From Delphinapterus leucas (Eukaryota > Chordata > Mammalia > Artiodactyla > Monodontidae), in NCBI RefSeq assembly GCF_002288925.2, contig NW_022098058.1, positions 3,217,457-3,281,456 on the forward strand: a stretch of 64,000 bases of DNA, in the 5' to 3' direction. Positions 21,550 through 32,195 of the stretch are shown here, in pieces (within the stretch, counting starts at the first letter, position 1; the number at the start of each line of letters is the position of its first letter). The notes under the pieces are model-generated. The model saw only the letters and a program-made list of their open reading frames with translations, ran no database searches and was not told the origin of the DNA. The translations under genes were made by a program, and so were the position numbers.

Positions 21550-22295
21550 GTACATTTCTTTATACTCATTTTAAAAGGCATAATTTGTGGATTATTTTTA
21601 TTTTGATTTAAATTTACTTCATGGTAATTTTGTTATTCAGTAATGTTTCCCATTATCATTTAGATGGAAAATGATTATTTTTTATAATGTAGAAAGGTTT
21701 AACTTAGCCTATTCAGCTTTGTTGCTCATTATATTAAGAGATAGCTTCTTTGGTGTTTGCTTGGTTTGAAATTGTCTAGTGTTGAGAGTCCACTCTGGCT
21801 TGACCTAATTTTCCTGGTAAGCATAGTCCTAGTAACAGCACGTCTTGGCAAAATGACCGGTTGTCTTGGGCAGCTCTCAAAATGGCAGCTGCTAGAGTTT
21901 GATTCCTTTGGCCTTAAGTTTTATCTCCTCTGAAAGTTCGGCCACTTTGGGGAAGATTGACAGAGTAGGCTGTATTAGTCATTCACATGAGAACAGTTTA
22001 TCAGATCCTTTCTTGCGGAGCTAGTTTAATAATAGGTGGAGAGAAGCTTTTGTGGTCACTTCTTAGTGTCTGAGGCAGTGAAAAGGGCCATAAAAGGTGG
22101 GAAAATGTACATAAAGTGGAAGGAACTATAAAGATAAACTTTATCATTGTTCTAATCCTCCCCAAGGAGCTAGGTTTCTTTTATCTGTTTCCTCAAGAAG
22201 TTCTTAGTGCATTGTGAAAAGTACTTTAGTAATAAAGCGAAGTCTAAAATGATACAAATAGGCTGATAATATAGAGTAGGATCTAAAATGATAAA
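21550..22295. other. unique DNA, conserved-element candidate
   Basis: About 750 bp with no recognisable repeat between the L1M 5' end and later repeats. It is AT-rich and carries no open frame of note. It is one of the longer repeat-free stretches in the left half. Confidence 0.45.
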
Positions 22296-22299
22296 GGTA

Positions 22300-22460
22300 G
22301 ACTGGAAGGACACCAGAAATCAATAACACTGTTTTCTTCCTGAGAGGGATCTTGGGTGGCTGGCTGGTCATTAAGGATGGGAGGGAGACATAATTATATA
22401 TGCTTTTTTCCTTCTGAAACTTGAACCATGTGAATACTCAAAAAAAGTTGATTAAGCATA
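22300..22460 (+). repeat. L1M 3'-end-like scrap
   Basis: 'gatcttgggtggctggctgg' and 'cttctgaaacttgaaccatgtgaatactcaaaaaaag' resemble the terminal 3' UTR of old L1M subfamilies. The evidence is thin. Confidence 0.35.
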
Positions 22461-22588
22461 TTTATTTATTTATTATTTCTCCTGTAATGTCCTAAAATCA
22501 CAGTAAAGAGAATATTTTTTAAAACCTTCAAAGATAGTAAGAATGGGAGAGCAAATAACAACAAAAAATTTGGAATCTGGAAAGGTGG

Positions 22589-22946
22589 TGCTGTGGACTG
22601 AATGTCCCCCCAGAATTGATATGTTGTAATCCAGTCCCCAGTGTGATAGTATTTGAAGGTGGGGCCTTTGGGAGGAGATTAGGTCATGAGGGTGGGGCTT
22701 TCATGAATGGGATTAGCCCCTTCTAAAAGAGACCCTAGAGGGCTCCCTTGCCCCTTCTACCTTGTGAGGACAAAGTGAGAAGAGGGCCATCAGTAAACTA
22801 GGAAGTAGGCCATCACCAGACACCAAATCTGCTGGTACCTTGATCTTGGATTTCTCAGCCTCCAAGTCTTTGAGAAATAAAAGTTTGTTGGTTAAGCCAC
22901 CAAATCTATAGTATCTTTGCTATACCAGCCTGAACTGACCAAGACA
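22589..22946 (+). mobile_element. solo MaLR LTR (MLT1/MST-type)
   Basis: About 358 bp with TG...CA ends. Landmarks in order: 'gtggactgaatgtcccccc', 'gatatgttgtaatccagtccccagtgtgatagtatttgaaggtggggcctttgggagg', 'ggtcatgagggtgggg', 'aagagaccctagagggctcccttgccccttctaccttgtgagg', 'ccagacaccaaatctgctgg', polyadenylation signal AATAAA at 22876-22881, and 'taagccaccaaatctatag'. No internal region is attached, so it is a recombined solo LTR of a non-autonomous ERVL-related element. Confidence 0.8.
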
Positions 22947-23275
22947 AATGGACAACAAGAAGGTTAAATTCTAAGCCAGCCAGTAGAGAAAGCCAATATT
23001 TTCCTTAGAACCACCTGAAGACTTGGGAATTGGGGACAGTAGATACATCTGAAAATGGGAAGTAAATATGAGACTTAAAACAGGAGGGTTAGTTGAAAGC
23101 CTGTCTGTAAGAAGCAATTAGATCCCCACCCTAGCTTTGCACAACTTTGGTTAAGAAACTGAAATTTTACTTTCTGGTCAGAGTAAAACAGGGTTTCTAG
23201 ACTAGGACACATCAGCCAAAGTTGAAAATAGGATGTATCACTGAAAACATGGGATTAAATGAATGTTTACGTATC
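22947..23275. other. unclassified DNA
   Basis: About 330 bp between the MaLR LTR and the HAL1. The latter part may belong to the HAL1 5' region. No other signal is seen. Confidence 0.35.
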
Positions 23276-23279
23276 AAAT

Positions 23280-24894
23280 ACAGAGAAATCAGACCTTCTC
23301 CTCATCCTGGGCTCCCACAACACAGGTCCTCCAGCTTAAAGACCTTCCAGATGGGAGAGTGGATGATCCTCCTCCTGGGAATCTGACCAATCCGAAAGAG
23401 AAAACGTCAGGAGCTCTGAAATGACAGCTCAGCCAGACGGCCCCACAGTGAGGTCCACGGGGGACTTAAAATCAAGTACCTCCTTGAATAGAAGCAGAAA
23501 CCAAGTATTACTTGACATCTGAGTTGAAAGACAGAGACTAAACTAAATTTGAAGGAAATAGGTTATGCCAGGAGATGAAAATTTCATGTATTCCTAAAAA
23601 TTCCACCATCATTTAGGTTCTCAGTGAGATAAGAGAGATATTATATTCATGAAACAAGAGTAAAAGGCTATAAAAATGGATATTCAGATAATTAAAAAGA
23701 GCTCTCAGAAATTAAAAATATAAGTTTAAAATTCAGTAGAAGAATTTGACAATGAAATTCAGAATATCTTTCAGAAATTAAAAGGACAGAGAAATGGAAG
23801 ATAGGGGAGAAAAGATAAGCAAATTAGTGAGTCAGGCTAGGAGTAACAACATCCAAATAATATAGGTTCCAGAAAGAAAGAGGAAACGGACCAGAAAAAA
23901 TAAAGAAGGAATTAAATAAAATTTCTGAAAATTGAGAAATACAGTTTCTAGATTGGAAGAGCCTACTGACTGCCCAGAACAGAGAATAACAATAGGCTTA
24001 ACACCAAGGCCCATCACAGTGAAATTTCAGAACACTGGGGTCAAAAAATACCTACAGCTTAAAGAAAGAAAAGGTCATATATAAAGAATTTTTAAAATCT
24101 GATTAGTTTTTTCCTTCTCAGTAACTACACTGGAAACCAGAGATCAATGGAACAGTGCTTTCAAACCATGAAGGAAAATTATTTCTAATCTACAATTCTG
24201 TATCCAGCCAAACAGTCAATTGAGTGTGAAGGTAAAGATATTTTCAATATATGTAAGATCTCAAAAAATTTACCTTCTGTTCACCCTTTCTGAGGAAACC
24301 ACTGAAGGATGAACTCCAGAAGAACAAAAGAGTAAACCAAGGAAGAGGAAGACATGGAATGTAGGAAGTGGGGAATGGTACACAGGAGAGGGTCAAAGGA
24401 GCCCTCAGAATAGTGGTGAGGGGAAAGCTCAGGATTACAGTTGTGCCTGAAGCACTAAGGGCAACTAGAACAGATTGGATTAGCCCATAAGTCTCTAGCA
24501 CAGATTTTGTTGAGGAAATGAAATTGCTTGAATACCTAATGTGTCTGAGCGTATAGTTAGGAGCTTTAGATAATTGCAGAAAGTTTAGGATTAAATTACG
24601 GGAAAGTACTTAGGAATGAAGTAAAACAAACAGAAAAAGGCAATTGTTAACTCCAGAGAAAGCAATGTTGTAGAAGGGGAAAAAAAGTAATCCTAGCATA
24701 TTACACAGTTCACCTAAATATAGCGATTACACTTTGATCTAATCGGAATTATAATATGTAAGGATGAGAGGATAGGAAGGTAAGAATTTGTGATCACAGG
24801 GGTAAGGGCGTGCTTAACAGTGGAAGAGAGCTAAATCCTCACTTACCAAAAAGAGAAATAGACATATAATGCTTAAACCTGAAAAAAAAAAAAA
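23280..24894 (+). mobile_element. HAL1 (half-L1) element
   Basis: HAL1 is an L1 derivative that keeps ORF1 but lacks ORF2. Sense landmarks: 'ggatattcagataattaaaaagagctctcagaaatt', 'ggagagaaaagataagcaaattag', 'aacatccaaataatataggttccagaaagaaag', 'cagaacactggggtcaaaaaa', 'ctggaaaccagagatcaatggaacagtg', 'caattctgtatccagccaaacagtcaattgagtgtgaagg', 'gaggaaaccactgaaggatg'. It ends at an A13 run (24882-24894). These correspond to the ORF1p RNA-binding and C-terminal regions, now full of stops. Old and immobile. Confidence 0.75.
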
Positions 24895-24929
24895 GTCAAG
24901 AAGTAACAATACAGACATTAAAGATTTTG

Positions 24930-25985
24930 TACCCAATTCCAATGTGGGGTGATGGTTTCCCCACACTAAGCAATTCTCCAGCACCAGCTGGGTGTCCTAC
25001 AATTCAACTCAATTCTGACACTGTTTACACAGGTTAAGGGCTCAGTCCCATAAGACTGCCCCCAGCTTCAGATGCCAATCACAAGTCCAGGTTGTTACGT
25101 GTACTTCTGACTGACTGGCTCTACATCAGAGGTTCCCACAACCCCTTCCTTGGGTTCAGTTAATTTGCTAGAGCAGCTCACAGGACTCAAGAAACCAACT
25201 TACTAGGTTACCAGTTTATTACAAAGGATATTAAAGGATATGAATCAAGAGCCAGAAGAATAGATACATAGAACGAGGTCCTAAACAAAGGAGCTTCTGT
25301 CCTTGTGGAGTATGGGGCCTGGCATGCTGGCGCATGGAAGCAATCTAGTTTACCAACCATGGAAGCTCTCTGAGCCCCCTCCTCCTGGGTTTTTATGGAG
25401 GCTTCATTACATAGGCATGATTGATTAAATCATTAGCCATTGGTGAACGATTCAGCCTCCAGCCGCTCCTCCCCTCCCTGGAAATCAGGGGGTGGAACTG
25501 AAAATTACAGTCCTCTATTCATGGTTAGTTCCCCTGGCAACCAGTCCCCTGCCCCCATCTTTAGGAGATTTCCACAAGTCACCTTATTAACATGAACCCA
25601 GAATTCTCTGGCTGTCCCGTGGTTAAGACTCGGTGCTTTCACTATGGTACCCTGGGTTCAATCCCCAGTGGGGGAACTAAGATTTCCCGAGCTGCGCAGC
25701 GTGGCCAAAAAATAAATTAAAACAAAACAAAACATGAACCCAGTTATGGTGGAAGGGGACTTGACACCCATTTCACCTTTATGATTCTGAAGAGTTTTCA
25801 GGAACTGAGGACAAGAGAGCAAATATTATAAGAAAAGATGCTCCCATTGCTCTTATCACTCAGGAAATTCCAAGGTTTTTGGGAGCTGTGAGCCAAGAAC
25901 CATGGATGAAGACCAAGTATGTATGAGAAATATATTTCAGTCATTGGAGTGACCAAATATATATATTTCTTATGTCACAATATTG
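24930..25985 (-). mobile_element. antisense ERV LTR, interrupted by a SINE
   Basis: About 900 bp of LTR without the SINE. Landmarks: 'ccagctgggtgtcctacaattcaactcaattctgac', 'ggttaagggctcagtcccataagac', 'ttgctagagcagctcacagg', 'tttttatggaggcttcattacataggcatgattg', and 'gatgctcccattgctcttatcactcaggaaattcc'. On the minus strand AATAAA is present (25220-25215). No gag, pol or env sequence adjoins it, so it looks like a solo LTR. I recognise the family pattern but will not assign a Repbase name. A shorter relative lies at 41365-42165. Confidence 0.7.
25602..25731 (+). mobile_element. short CHR-type SINE inside the ERV LTR
   Basis: About 130 bp short subtype: 'attctctggctgtcccgtgg', 'gggttcaatccccag' (B box), 'gggggaactaagatt', 'gcgtggcc', then an A-rich (AAAAC)n tail. 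Perfect 12-bp duplication 'acatgaacccag' at 25590-25601 and 25732-25743. It differs from the long subtypes by lacking the extended body. Confidence 0.9.
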
Positions 25986-26855
25986 TAGACATATTATTTT
26001 AACATAGAGGTTAATACTTGAATGGCATCAGGTAACTCACCATGGGGAGTAGAAGGTGGAGGCCTGCTATTTTTCATAACACGTCTTGGAATTATTTGGC
26101 TTTTTAAACTTTGCTCATATATAACTTAGAATCAAATGAAAACTTTTTTAAAAGAACAAAACAAAATGGAAGAAGTGATAATGAGAATGGACAGACTGGG
26201 TTTTTGAAGGATAAGTAGGAGTTCTATGGGCCTAGGGAACAGAAGGGTGTGCTGGCAAATAGAACCAAGACTGGCAGCAAGCAGTGTGGGTGTTGCCTGG
26301 CCTCCACATGGAAGCTTGAGATGTGGGGTGTAGTCACACCTCAGTATTGGCTTTTCTCCTTTTGGTGTCTAGGTTGTTTAGAATTTAAGACATGGTCCTT
26401 TTGTTAACTGATAAAATTATAATGTATTACTATGTTTGGCTGTTGTTCTAAAATAATAGTGTTCTTTGAACTAATTTCAAAGGGAGGAAAATGAGCTGTC
26501 ATTGAAATGACTTGCAGTAAGGTTTGCCGAAAAGACCGTGTCATTTCCAAGTCCTTACCTGGACTTGAGGAAGAGTGTTTTAGTCACCATTCCCAGCACT
26601 CAGAAGTCCTTGTAAGACAATAGACTCCAAAGGAAATGGGCACTTTGCCAGGAATTTGGGAAATTCAGATGCCTGCAGCATCACATAGCCCACAGGGCCA
26701 GAAAAAGGACTTGACAGCTGTGTGTGCCCTAGAGGCAAATGGGCATCTAGGAGAGGGGTGGGGTGGCTAAGTGCTGGCTGTAGGTCTTTTGCAGCTGCTG
26801 GGTCACTGCTGACTGCCGACTGCCGACCTCCATCCAGAGGCATTTGAAAGGCTAG
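25986..26855. other. mostly unique DNA
   Basis: No clear repeat. 'ttggctttttaaactttgctcatatataac' near 26096 is faintly L1-3'-like. A 108-codon minus-strand frame (26580-26906) overlaps a MIR and has no known motif. A 7-bp unit 'gactgcc' repeats at 26811-26827. Confidence 0.4.
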
Positions 26856-26859
26856 AAAG

Positions 26860-27025
26860 CACAAGGTGTGGTCGTAAGATCTGGAGTTGACTTCTGGCTC
26901 TACCATCTTTGTAACTTCAACAAAGTTGCCTAACCTCTTTGAGAGTAAGACAGGTGCAATAATAAGCCCAGGGTGATTAGAGGCAGCAGGTAAAATAATG
27001 TGCGCGGGAATGCTTTGTAAATAGA
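26860..27025 (+). repeat. MIR SINE fragment
   Basis: 'agatctggagttgacttctggctctaccatctttgtaacttcaacaaagttgcctaacctctttgag' follows the MIR core, and 'gtgattagaggcagcaggtaaaataatgtgc' its downstream part. Confidence 0.6.
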
Positions 27026-27274
27026 AATTTCCTGTTCTAAATCTTGGTTTCAGTTAATGAGTTTCTTTACCTTTTGTATCTACAAATGTGCCTTCTATCC
27101 CTAGTATATTTATTATTATTGACTCCAGGTATTAGTTAAGGTGTAGTTGACTTCCATATTAGTTAAGGTATAGGTTAAAGTACTGTAACAGAGAGACCCC
27201 AAAATATGGCAGTTCAAACCAGACAGAAATGTGTTTCTCTCTCATATAACAGTCTAGAGCTGTGTAACCCAGCA

Positions 27275-27525
27275 TGGTAGCCCCTAGGTACATGTGGCTG
27301 TTTGCATTTAAATGAATTAAAATTAAATAAAATTTAAAATGTAGTTCCTCAGTTGTACTGGCCTCATTTCACCTCTGCAGTCCTCCGCTCTACCAGCTGA
27401 GGTATCAAAGGGTGCATTGTAGTGGCCTTATTTCAAATGCTCAGTAGCCACTTGACTGAGGCTCTTGTATTGAAAGGCACATATAGAACATTTCCGTCAT
27501 CACAGAAAGTTCTGTTGGGCAGCCC
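27275..27525 (+). mobile_element. non-autonomous hAT element (MER1-group, MER3-like)
   Basis: 'tagcccctaggtacatgtggctg', 'aaatgaattaaaattaaataaaatttaaaatgtagttcctcagtt', 'gctcagtagccacttgactg', 'atagaacatttccgtcatcacagaaagttctgttgggcagccctg'. The last phrase is the antisense of the typical 'cagngctgtccaatagaactttctg' terminus. It has no transposase. Confidence 0.65.
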
Positions 27526-27910
27526 TGCTCTAGAGGAGTGGTCCAGAACTTGAAGGGTGGCTCTGCTGTACAAGGTCATCCATGGACCTGAGTTCCTTAA
27601 ATATTACTGCTCTGCCACTCCCTAGGTAAGGCTTCATAATATTTTTTGTGTGTGCAATGGATCCCTTTGGCAGTGTGACAAAGCCTACAGACCACTTCAC
27701 AGAGTAATATTTTTTTTTGAGTGATATTTTTAAATGTGTAAGATAAAATTCATAGAATTACAAAGGAAAGTAATTATGTTGAAATACAGTTATCAAAGTA
27801 ATGAAAAATGAAACAAGCTCATAATATAGTAATATATGCTTTATTAATACATCAAATAATGATCTAGGGGCAAGTATAATGACTAGTATAATTTCAAAAT
27901 ATTGATGAGT

Positions 27911-28244
27911 GGACTTCCCTGGTGGTGCAGTGATTAAGAATCCACCTGCCAATGCAGGGGACACGGGTTCCAGCCCTGGTCCAGGAAGATCCCACATGCT
28001 GCGGAGCAACTAAGCCCGTGTGCCACAACTACTGAGCCTGTGCTGTAGAGCCCGCGAGCCACAACTACTGAAGCCCATGGGCCTAGAACCCATGCTCCGC
28101 AAGAAGAGAAGCCACAGCAATGAGAAACCCGCACACTGCAATGAAGAGTAGCCCCCACTCGCTGCAACTAGAGAAAGCCAGTGTGCAGCAACGAAGACCC
28201 AACGTAGTCAAAAATAAATAAATAAATTTATTTAAAACAATAAA
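27911..28244 (+). mobile_element. long-subtype CHR SINE
   Basis: About 300 bp subtype with an extra body region ('acaactactgaagcccatggg', 'cactcgctgcaactagagaaagcc'), then 'aataaataaata' tail. Duplication 'aaaatattgatgagt' (27896-27910) and 'aaaatattgacgagt' (28245-28259), 14 of 15 identical. This longer structure is shared with the copies at 39171 and 52697. Confidence 0.9.
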
Positions 28245-28330
28245 AAAATATTGACGAGTTCATATAATATTTCAAGATAATCCATAACAAATATCATGTG
28301 GTATGAGAATATTTGTAAATATTTGTATTT

Positions 28331-28367
28331 GTATCCAAGACTCTGTTGCTGACAGAGTCTTGGATAC
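28331..28367. repeat. perfect inverted repeat, 16-bp arms, 5-nt loop
   Basis: Left arm 'gtatccaagactctgt' (28331-28346), loop 'tgctg' (28347-28351), right arm 'acagagtcttggatac' (28352-28367), an exact reverse complement. Flanking bases (t/t) do not pair. It lies inside the hAT remnant. It is too short for a typical pre-miRNA. Confidence 0.97.
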
Positions 28368-28764
28368 TGCTAATATACTATATTTTTTTCCCTACCTGAT
28401 AACTGAAGGAAATGCTAAATTTCAAATAGAAGTTAGTGACAATAAAGTTGTATAGCTTTTTTCCCCATCCAAGTTTATAGGCCAACGATTCTATTTATGG
28501 ACCCCTTTGCAGTCTCTGGACTTCAGGATTAAGAAACCCTGCTGGGTGTTGTCAAAGCTGGCTTGGCAATGCCAAGTCCACCCTCTGGAAAGGGGGAAAG
28601 AGGAAGTTGAGGGCAAACGATTTCCCTTTTAAAGGGCATGACCTGAAAGTTGCTTGCCTCCCATTGGCTGGCAGTTAGTCACATGACCATCAGTCCTGTA
28701 AGGCAGGTTGGGAAATGTAGTCTCCAGGGCAGCCCTGTATCTTGCTAGTAAAAAACTGGGAGGA

Positions 28765-28972
28765 GGGCATCCCTGGTGGCGCAGTGGTTGAGAGTCCGCC
28801 TGCCGATGCAGGGGATACGGGTTCATGCCCCTGTCCGGGAAGATCCCACATGCCGCGGAGCGGCTGGGCCCGTGAGCCATGGCCGCTGAGCCTGCGCGTC
28901 CGGAGCCTGTGCTCCGCAACGGGAGAGGCCACAACAGTGAGAGGCCCGCGTACCGCAAAAACAAAACAAAAC
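28765..28972 (+). mobile_element. CHR SINE
   Basis: Head 'gggcatccctggtggcgcagtgg', body 'gatcccacatgccgcggagcgg', tail (AAAAC)n. Duplication '(a)aaaactgggagga' at 28751-28764 and 28973-28985. The body is close to the copy at 8218, suggesting the same young subfamily. Overlapping open frames on both strands here are repeat artefacts. Confidence 0.93.
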
Positions 28973-29045
28973 AAAACTGGGAGGAATTCTGTCAGTTAAA
29001 GGAAGAAGGAAAGAATGGATATTAGGATAACCAGCAGTCTCTGCC

Positions 29046-31605
29046 ATAGCTTTGTTCATAATTATGAAACAGAAAGTATTTTTTCAAAAAATGCACTGCT
29101 TATTTCGTACACTTTCAGGGCTAAGTCAAAAATGCCAGGAGAAGTTTCACTTCTACTAGCTGTTGACAGGCCCCCAGTGTGGTACCAGTTCCTGGGCCAT
29201 GCAGTGTCTGAGGGATATAGCACATTTTGAGCTAATGTCCCCCAATTCTGTGCCTATAGTTGCTGGCAACATTGTCATTAGCACAGAGATACCATTTTAT
29301 CAGTGCCAGAAGTGTGTCGTTGTTTAAACTCAGTATGCCCTGATCTGCACTTACGGAACTAATAACAAATTAGGTGTCTTTTCCTGTCACCAATGACCAG
29401 TATTCTGTGTGCAAGAGAACATCAAGTAGAAGGAGGCAGGCCGTTTCCAAACAAACAGATCCCTGAACAAATGCCCTTTAAAGTTTAAAATAACAACCCC
29501 TTGGGTTGTAAGGCCTTTAACTTCTCAGAGAGCTTTAAGTACCTTAACTCTTCTTATTTATAAAGTGCCCAGATCATGGTTTTTTTTCCTTTTCTTATTT
29601 TTCAAGTTAGTTAAATAAATAGCAGTTATGACACAGTACCACATGGCCAGCAGCTTTTAACTTGTAAACGGAGGGTTTGAAAAGGCATATTTAGAGGCCA
29701 GCTTGGTCTGGCTCCTCCTGGCAGGAAGGAGGCAGAGCTGTTCCAAGGCCAGATAGCACTTAGAGGGCCAGGCGACCCCTTGCACACCGCTCGTCTCCAT
29801 ACAGGGGGATGTTTTTCTGATGGAACATGACTGTTCAGTGCCATTTTCTTTAAGGTCCCAGATTGTGAGCTCCCAAGGGGCAGGCGCTGGAGCCGTCGGA
29901 GCCCTCACAAAGGCTGGTGCGAACTCTTGTGTGTCACAGGCGCTAGGCATATGTTTGCTGACAAATCGTTCGTATTTTATGAGCATTTATAATGGCCTTT
30001 TAAGTAAGTGCCATTTTAAAGTTTGGTGAATGAAGGGTGGTTTTTGTTTAGTCTTAGGGTCCTCATTGTTTTGTTGTGTTTGTTCGGCCACCCCTACCCT
30101 AATCCATCTCTGGTTTTAAAATGTGATTCACTAGGAAAATATGACTCCGTTAATTGAATTCATTTTAGAGCCAACTTTTCAGGAACCTATCTATTTATGT
30201 AAAGTGAGATCCACTTGCAAGTGCACCTTTTGGTGCCAGCGCTCAAATTTTCCCTGACTTAGTTGCTCCCGTGGTGTTTCAAATATCTTCCCGTAAATCA
30301 GGCAGCCAGCACCCCATACTTGTGAGGATTATTTACTGGGTCTTGTGATTCAGCCCAGGATCCTGATAGTGACCTTGGATTGGTGATATAAATAGACTAG
30401 GATTTGCCAATGGCTATTTTTATAAAGGAAGCTTTCTAAGTTGATTTCTTTGAACCCAGAATGACTTCCTCCCTCTGGCTTCCCCTGTTTTCCTCCACGG
30501 CTGGGGAGATCCTTTCTTCATTCTTCCTGCCTATCTTTCCCCTCCCCCAGCCAGCTGGTGTCTGCAGAAATCAGAAGGAAGGTACATGCCTGACACAGAG
30601 CTGCCTGAAATTGAATATCTTCACCTTCTTTCAGGATCATCTTTCTTTTATCCGGCCCAAGAATGGCACCTGCCCCGCCCATCAGGCCACAGAATCTCTG
30701 GGACTGGATGCCTTGTCTGAAATAGATATCCACCGGCTCTCAAGCAGAACAATTCCCTACTTCATATCTGAACATATATTTTACAATATTACCTCTTGTT
30801 TGTCTTTGCAGGTTTGCCCCTGCCCCAAGTTTTTAAAAAAGATCCTAAGTAGAGTTACTGCTAATGAACCAAACTGCCTCCCTTGAGGTCCCCTACTTCT
30901 TCCCTACCCCAGCCAGCCTCCCTGTGCCCAGCCTTGCATGCCCACCCCAAGTGATGCAGAGGCAGTGGTGCCTGGTCAGGCCTTCCCAGAGGACATCTTT
31001 GCCCCACTGGGCCTCCAAAGCTCTCTTCCCTCCTTAAGGGGGCCTCCGCCCTGCCCACATCCACCACAGTAAGTGCGCTGTCAGCTGGGAGAAGCTTGCC
31101 GTTCTTTGCATCCTTTTCCCAGGTTCTCATGCTGAAAACAGCACATTCTCAGCATGAAACAAAAATTGATTCTGCTCTCTTTTTCACCTTGTGTTTTTGA
31201 CCATGCTGTTCTTGGCAGTCAAACTTCCAGGCTTGGGGGTAGAATTGATAGCTTAAAGTGTAAATGTTAAATTGGTTGGCAAAATGCCATTTGGAATCTT
31301 AGCTCCCTTGGATAATTTACCAGCATCTGTGGCTTCACCCACTCAGTGGCCTTGAGTGTCTTCTTAACTTTACAACTGGCTTGCCTCTTGGAGCTCCCCC
31401 ACCCTTCCACCCGCCAGCCAGCCCTGAGTGTTGGACCCCTTCTCCCTTCCTGGGCCAAGTGCTGGAAGTAGAGAGACTGTTTTCGATTTCTGAGTTCCAC
31501 TAGAAGCTCAGAGTCTGGTGCTGTGGTCTCGCCAGAGGGACCACAAAACCAGGTCACCAATGATGCTCTGAGCTTTGGTTCTGCCTTGGCATAGGATTAA
31601 TGTTC
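29046..31605. other. long unique stretch
   Basis: About 2.5 kb with no recognised transposon. Open frames of 66-141 codons (for example 30461-30886) lack family resemblance and have no convincing splice context. The block 30120-30440 is AT-rich with runs such as 'ccgttaattgaattcattttagagcc' and looks like possible conserved noncoding DNA. Confidence 0.45.
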
Positions 31606-31609
31606 CATC

Positions 31610-31714
31610 TCAGAATAACTATGAAGATCAAATGAAATAATGTATTAATGCTTGAAATGCCTTATGAAAGGTAGAGAGCATAACAACAGCAAGAATAAAT
31701 ATAGTAGCTACTGT
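31610..31714 (+). repeat. MIR SINE 3' part
   Basis: 'gaagatcaaatgaaataatgtattaatgcttgaaatgcctt...aggtagagagcataacaac...aaatatagtagctactg' matches the MIR tail in sense orientation. It directly abuts an antisense MIR. Confidence 0.55.
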
Positions 31715-32195
31715 TTTATACGTATCTATTGTGTCCCAAGTACTGTGTTTAGTGCTTCACGGGATCCATCTCATTTAATTTAATCTTGACAACTATTTTT
31801 TAAAAGTATTAGTATGCCGGGTTTTTTTGGTGGTTGTTTTGGTTTTTTTATTTGGTTGTGCTGGGTGTTAGTAAGGCAGGCTCCTTAGTTGCAGCACATG
31901 GGCTCCTTAGTTGCGGCAGGCGGGCTCCTTAGTTGTGGCATGCAAACTCTTAGTAACAGCATGCAAGTGGTATCTAGTTCCCTGACCAGGGATCGAACCT
32001 GGGCCCCCTGCATTGGTAGTGCAGAGTTTTATCCATTCCGCCACCAGGGAAGTCCCAGTATGCCCGTTTTATAGAAAGGAAAGTGAAGCTCGAAAAGATG
32101 AAGTTACTGGTCAGGATCCCATACCTCGGGAAAGTGATAGAATCAAAATTTGAGTCTGGCCAATTGACTTTACGGCCCGTGCTTTCAGCTATTAA
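31715..32195 (-). repeat. antisense MIR split by a SINE
   Basis: Left part: 'tctattgtgtcccaagtactgtgtttagtgcttcacgggatccatctcatttaatttaatcttgacaac'. Right part after the SINE: 'gttttatagaaaggaaagtgaagctcgaaaagatgaagttactggtcaggatcc...gtctggcc'. Together they restore one antisense MIR. Confidence 0.75.
31819..32056 (-). mobile_element. CHR-related SINE inside a MIR
   Basis: Antisense. Tail 'ggtttttttggtggttgttttgg'. The body has three repeats of 'gggctccttagttg'. The head ends 'ccaccagggaagtccc'. Duplication 'agtatgcc' at 31811-31818 and 32057-32064. The internal triplication of about 23 bp distinguishes it from the other copies. Confidence 0.85.

Larger units (their letters stand above)
27640..28545. 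mobile_element. hAT-Charlie-type DNA transposon remnant
   Basis: The two ends mirror each other: 'gtgcaatggatccctttggcagtgtgacaaagcctacagacc' at the left, and 'tatggacccctttgcagtctctggacttcaggattaagaaaccctg' at the right, matching the hAT 'caggggttcttaacc' terminus in antisense. The AT-rich interior includes 'ttacaaaggaaagtaattatgttgaaatacagttatcaaagtaatg'. A CHR SINE (27911-28244) interrupts it. The interior also holds a perfect hairpin (28331-28367). It has no transposase frame. Confidence 0.65.
27130..29045 (+). repeat. old unnamed interspersed repeat, cut into pieces
   Basis: The sequence begins 'aggttaaagtactgtaacagagagaccccaaaatatggcagtt...gaaatgtgtttctctctcatataacagtc' and resumes around 27528-27625 ('gtggctctgctgtacaaggtcatcc'). 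It finishes at about 28546-29045 ('cattggctggcagttagtcacatgacc', 'gttgggaaatgtagtctccagg', 'ggatattaggataaccagcagtctctgcca'). These phrases belong to one widely dispersed mammalian repeat that I recognise but cannot name safely. Two DNA transposons and one SINE sit directly inside it, with a second SINE inside one of those transposons. Confidence 0.55.

Noticed and set aside
28331..28367. Possible microRNA precursor
   Set aside because: Sixteen paired bases with a 5-nt loop is too short for Drosha/Dicer processing. Kept only as a structural oddity.
30461..30886. 141-codon plus-strand frame in unique DNA
   Set aside because: No recognisable domain and a 71-codon opposite-strand frame overlaps it. 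Codon pattern looks unconstrained by eye.
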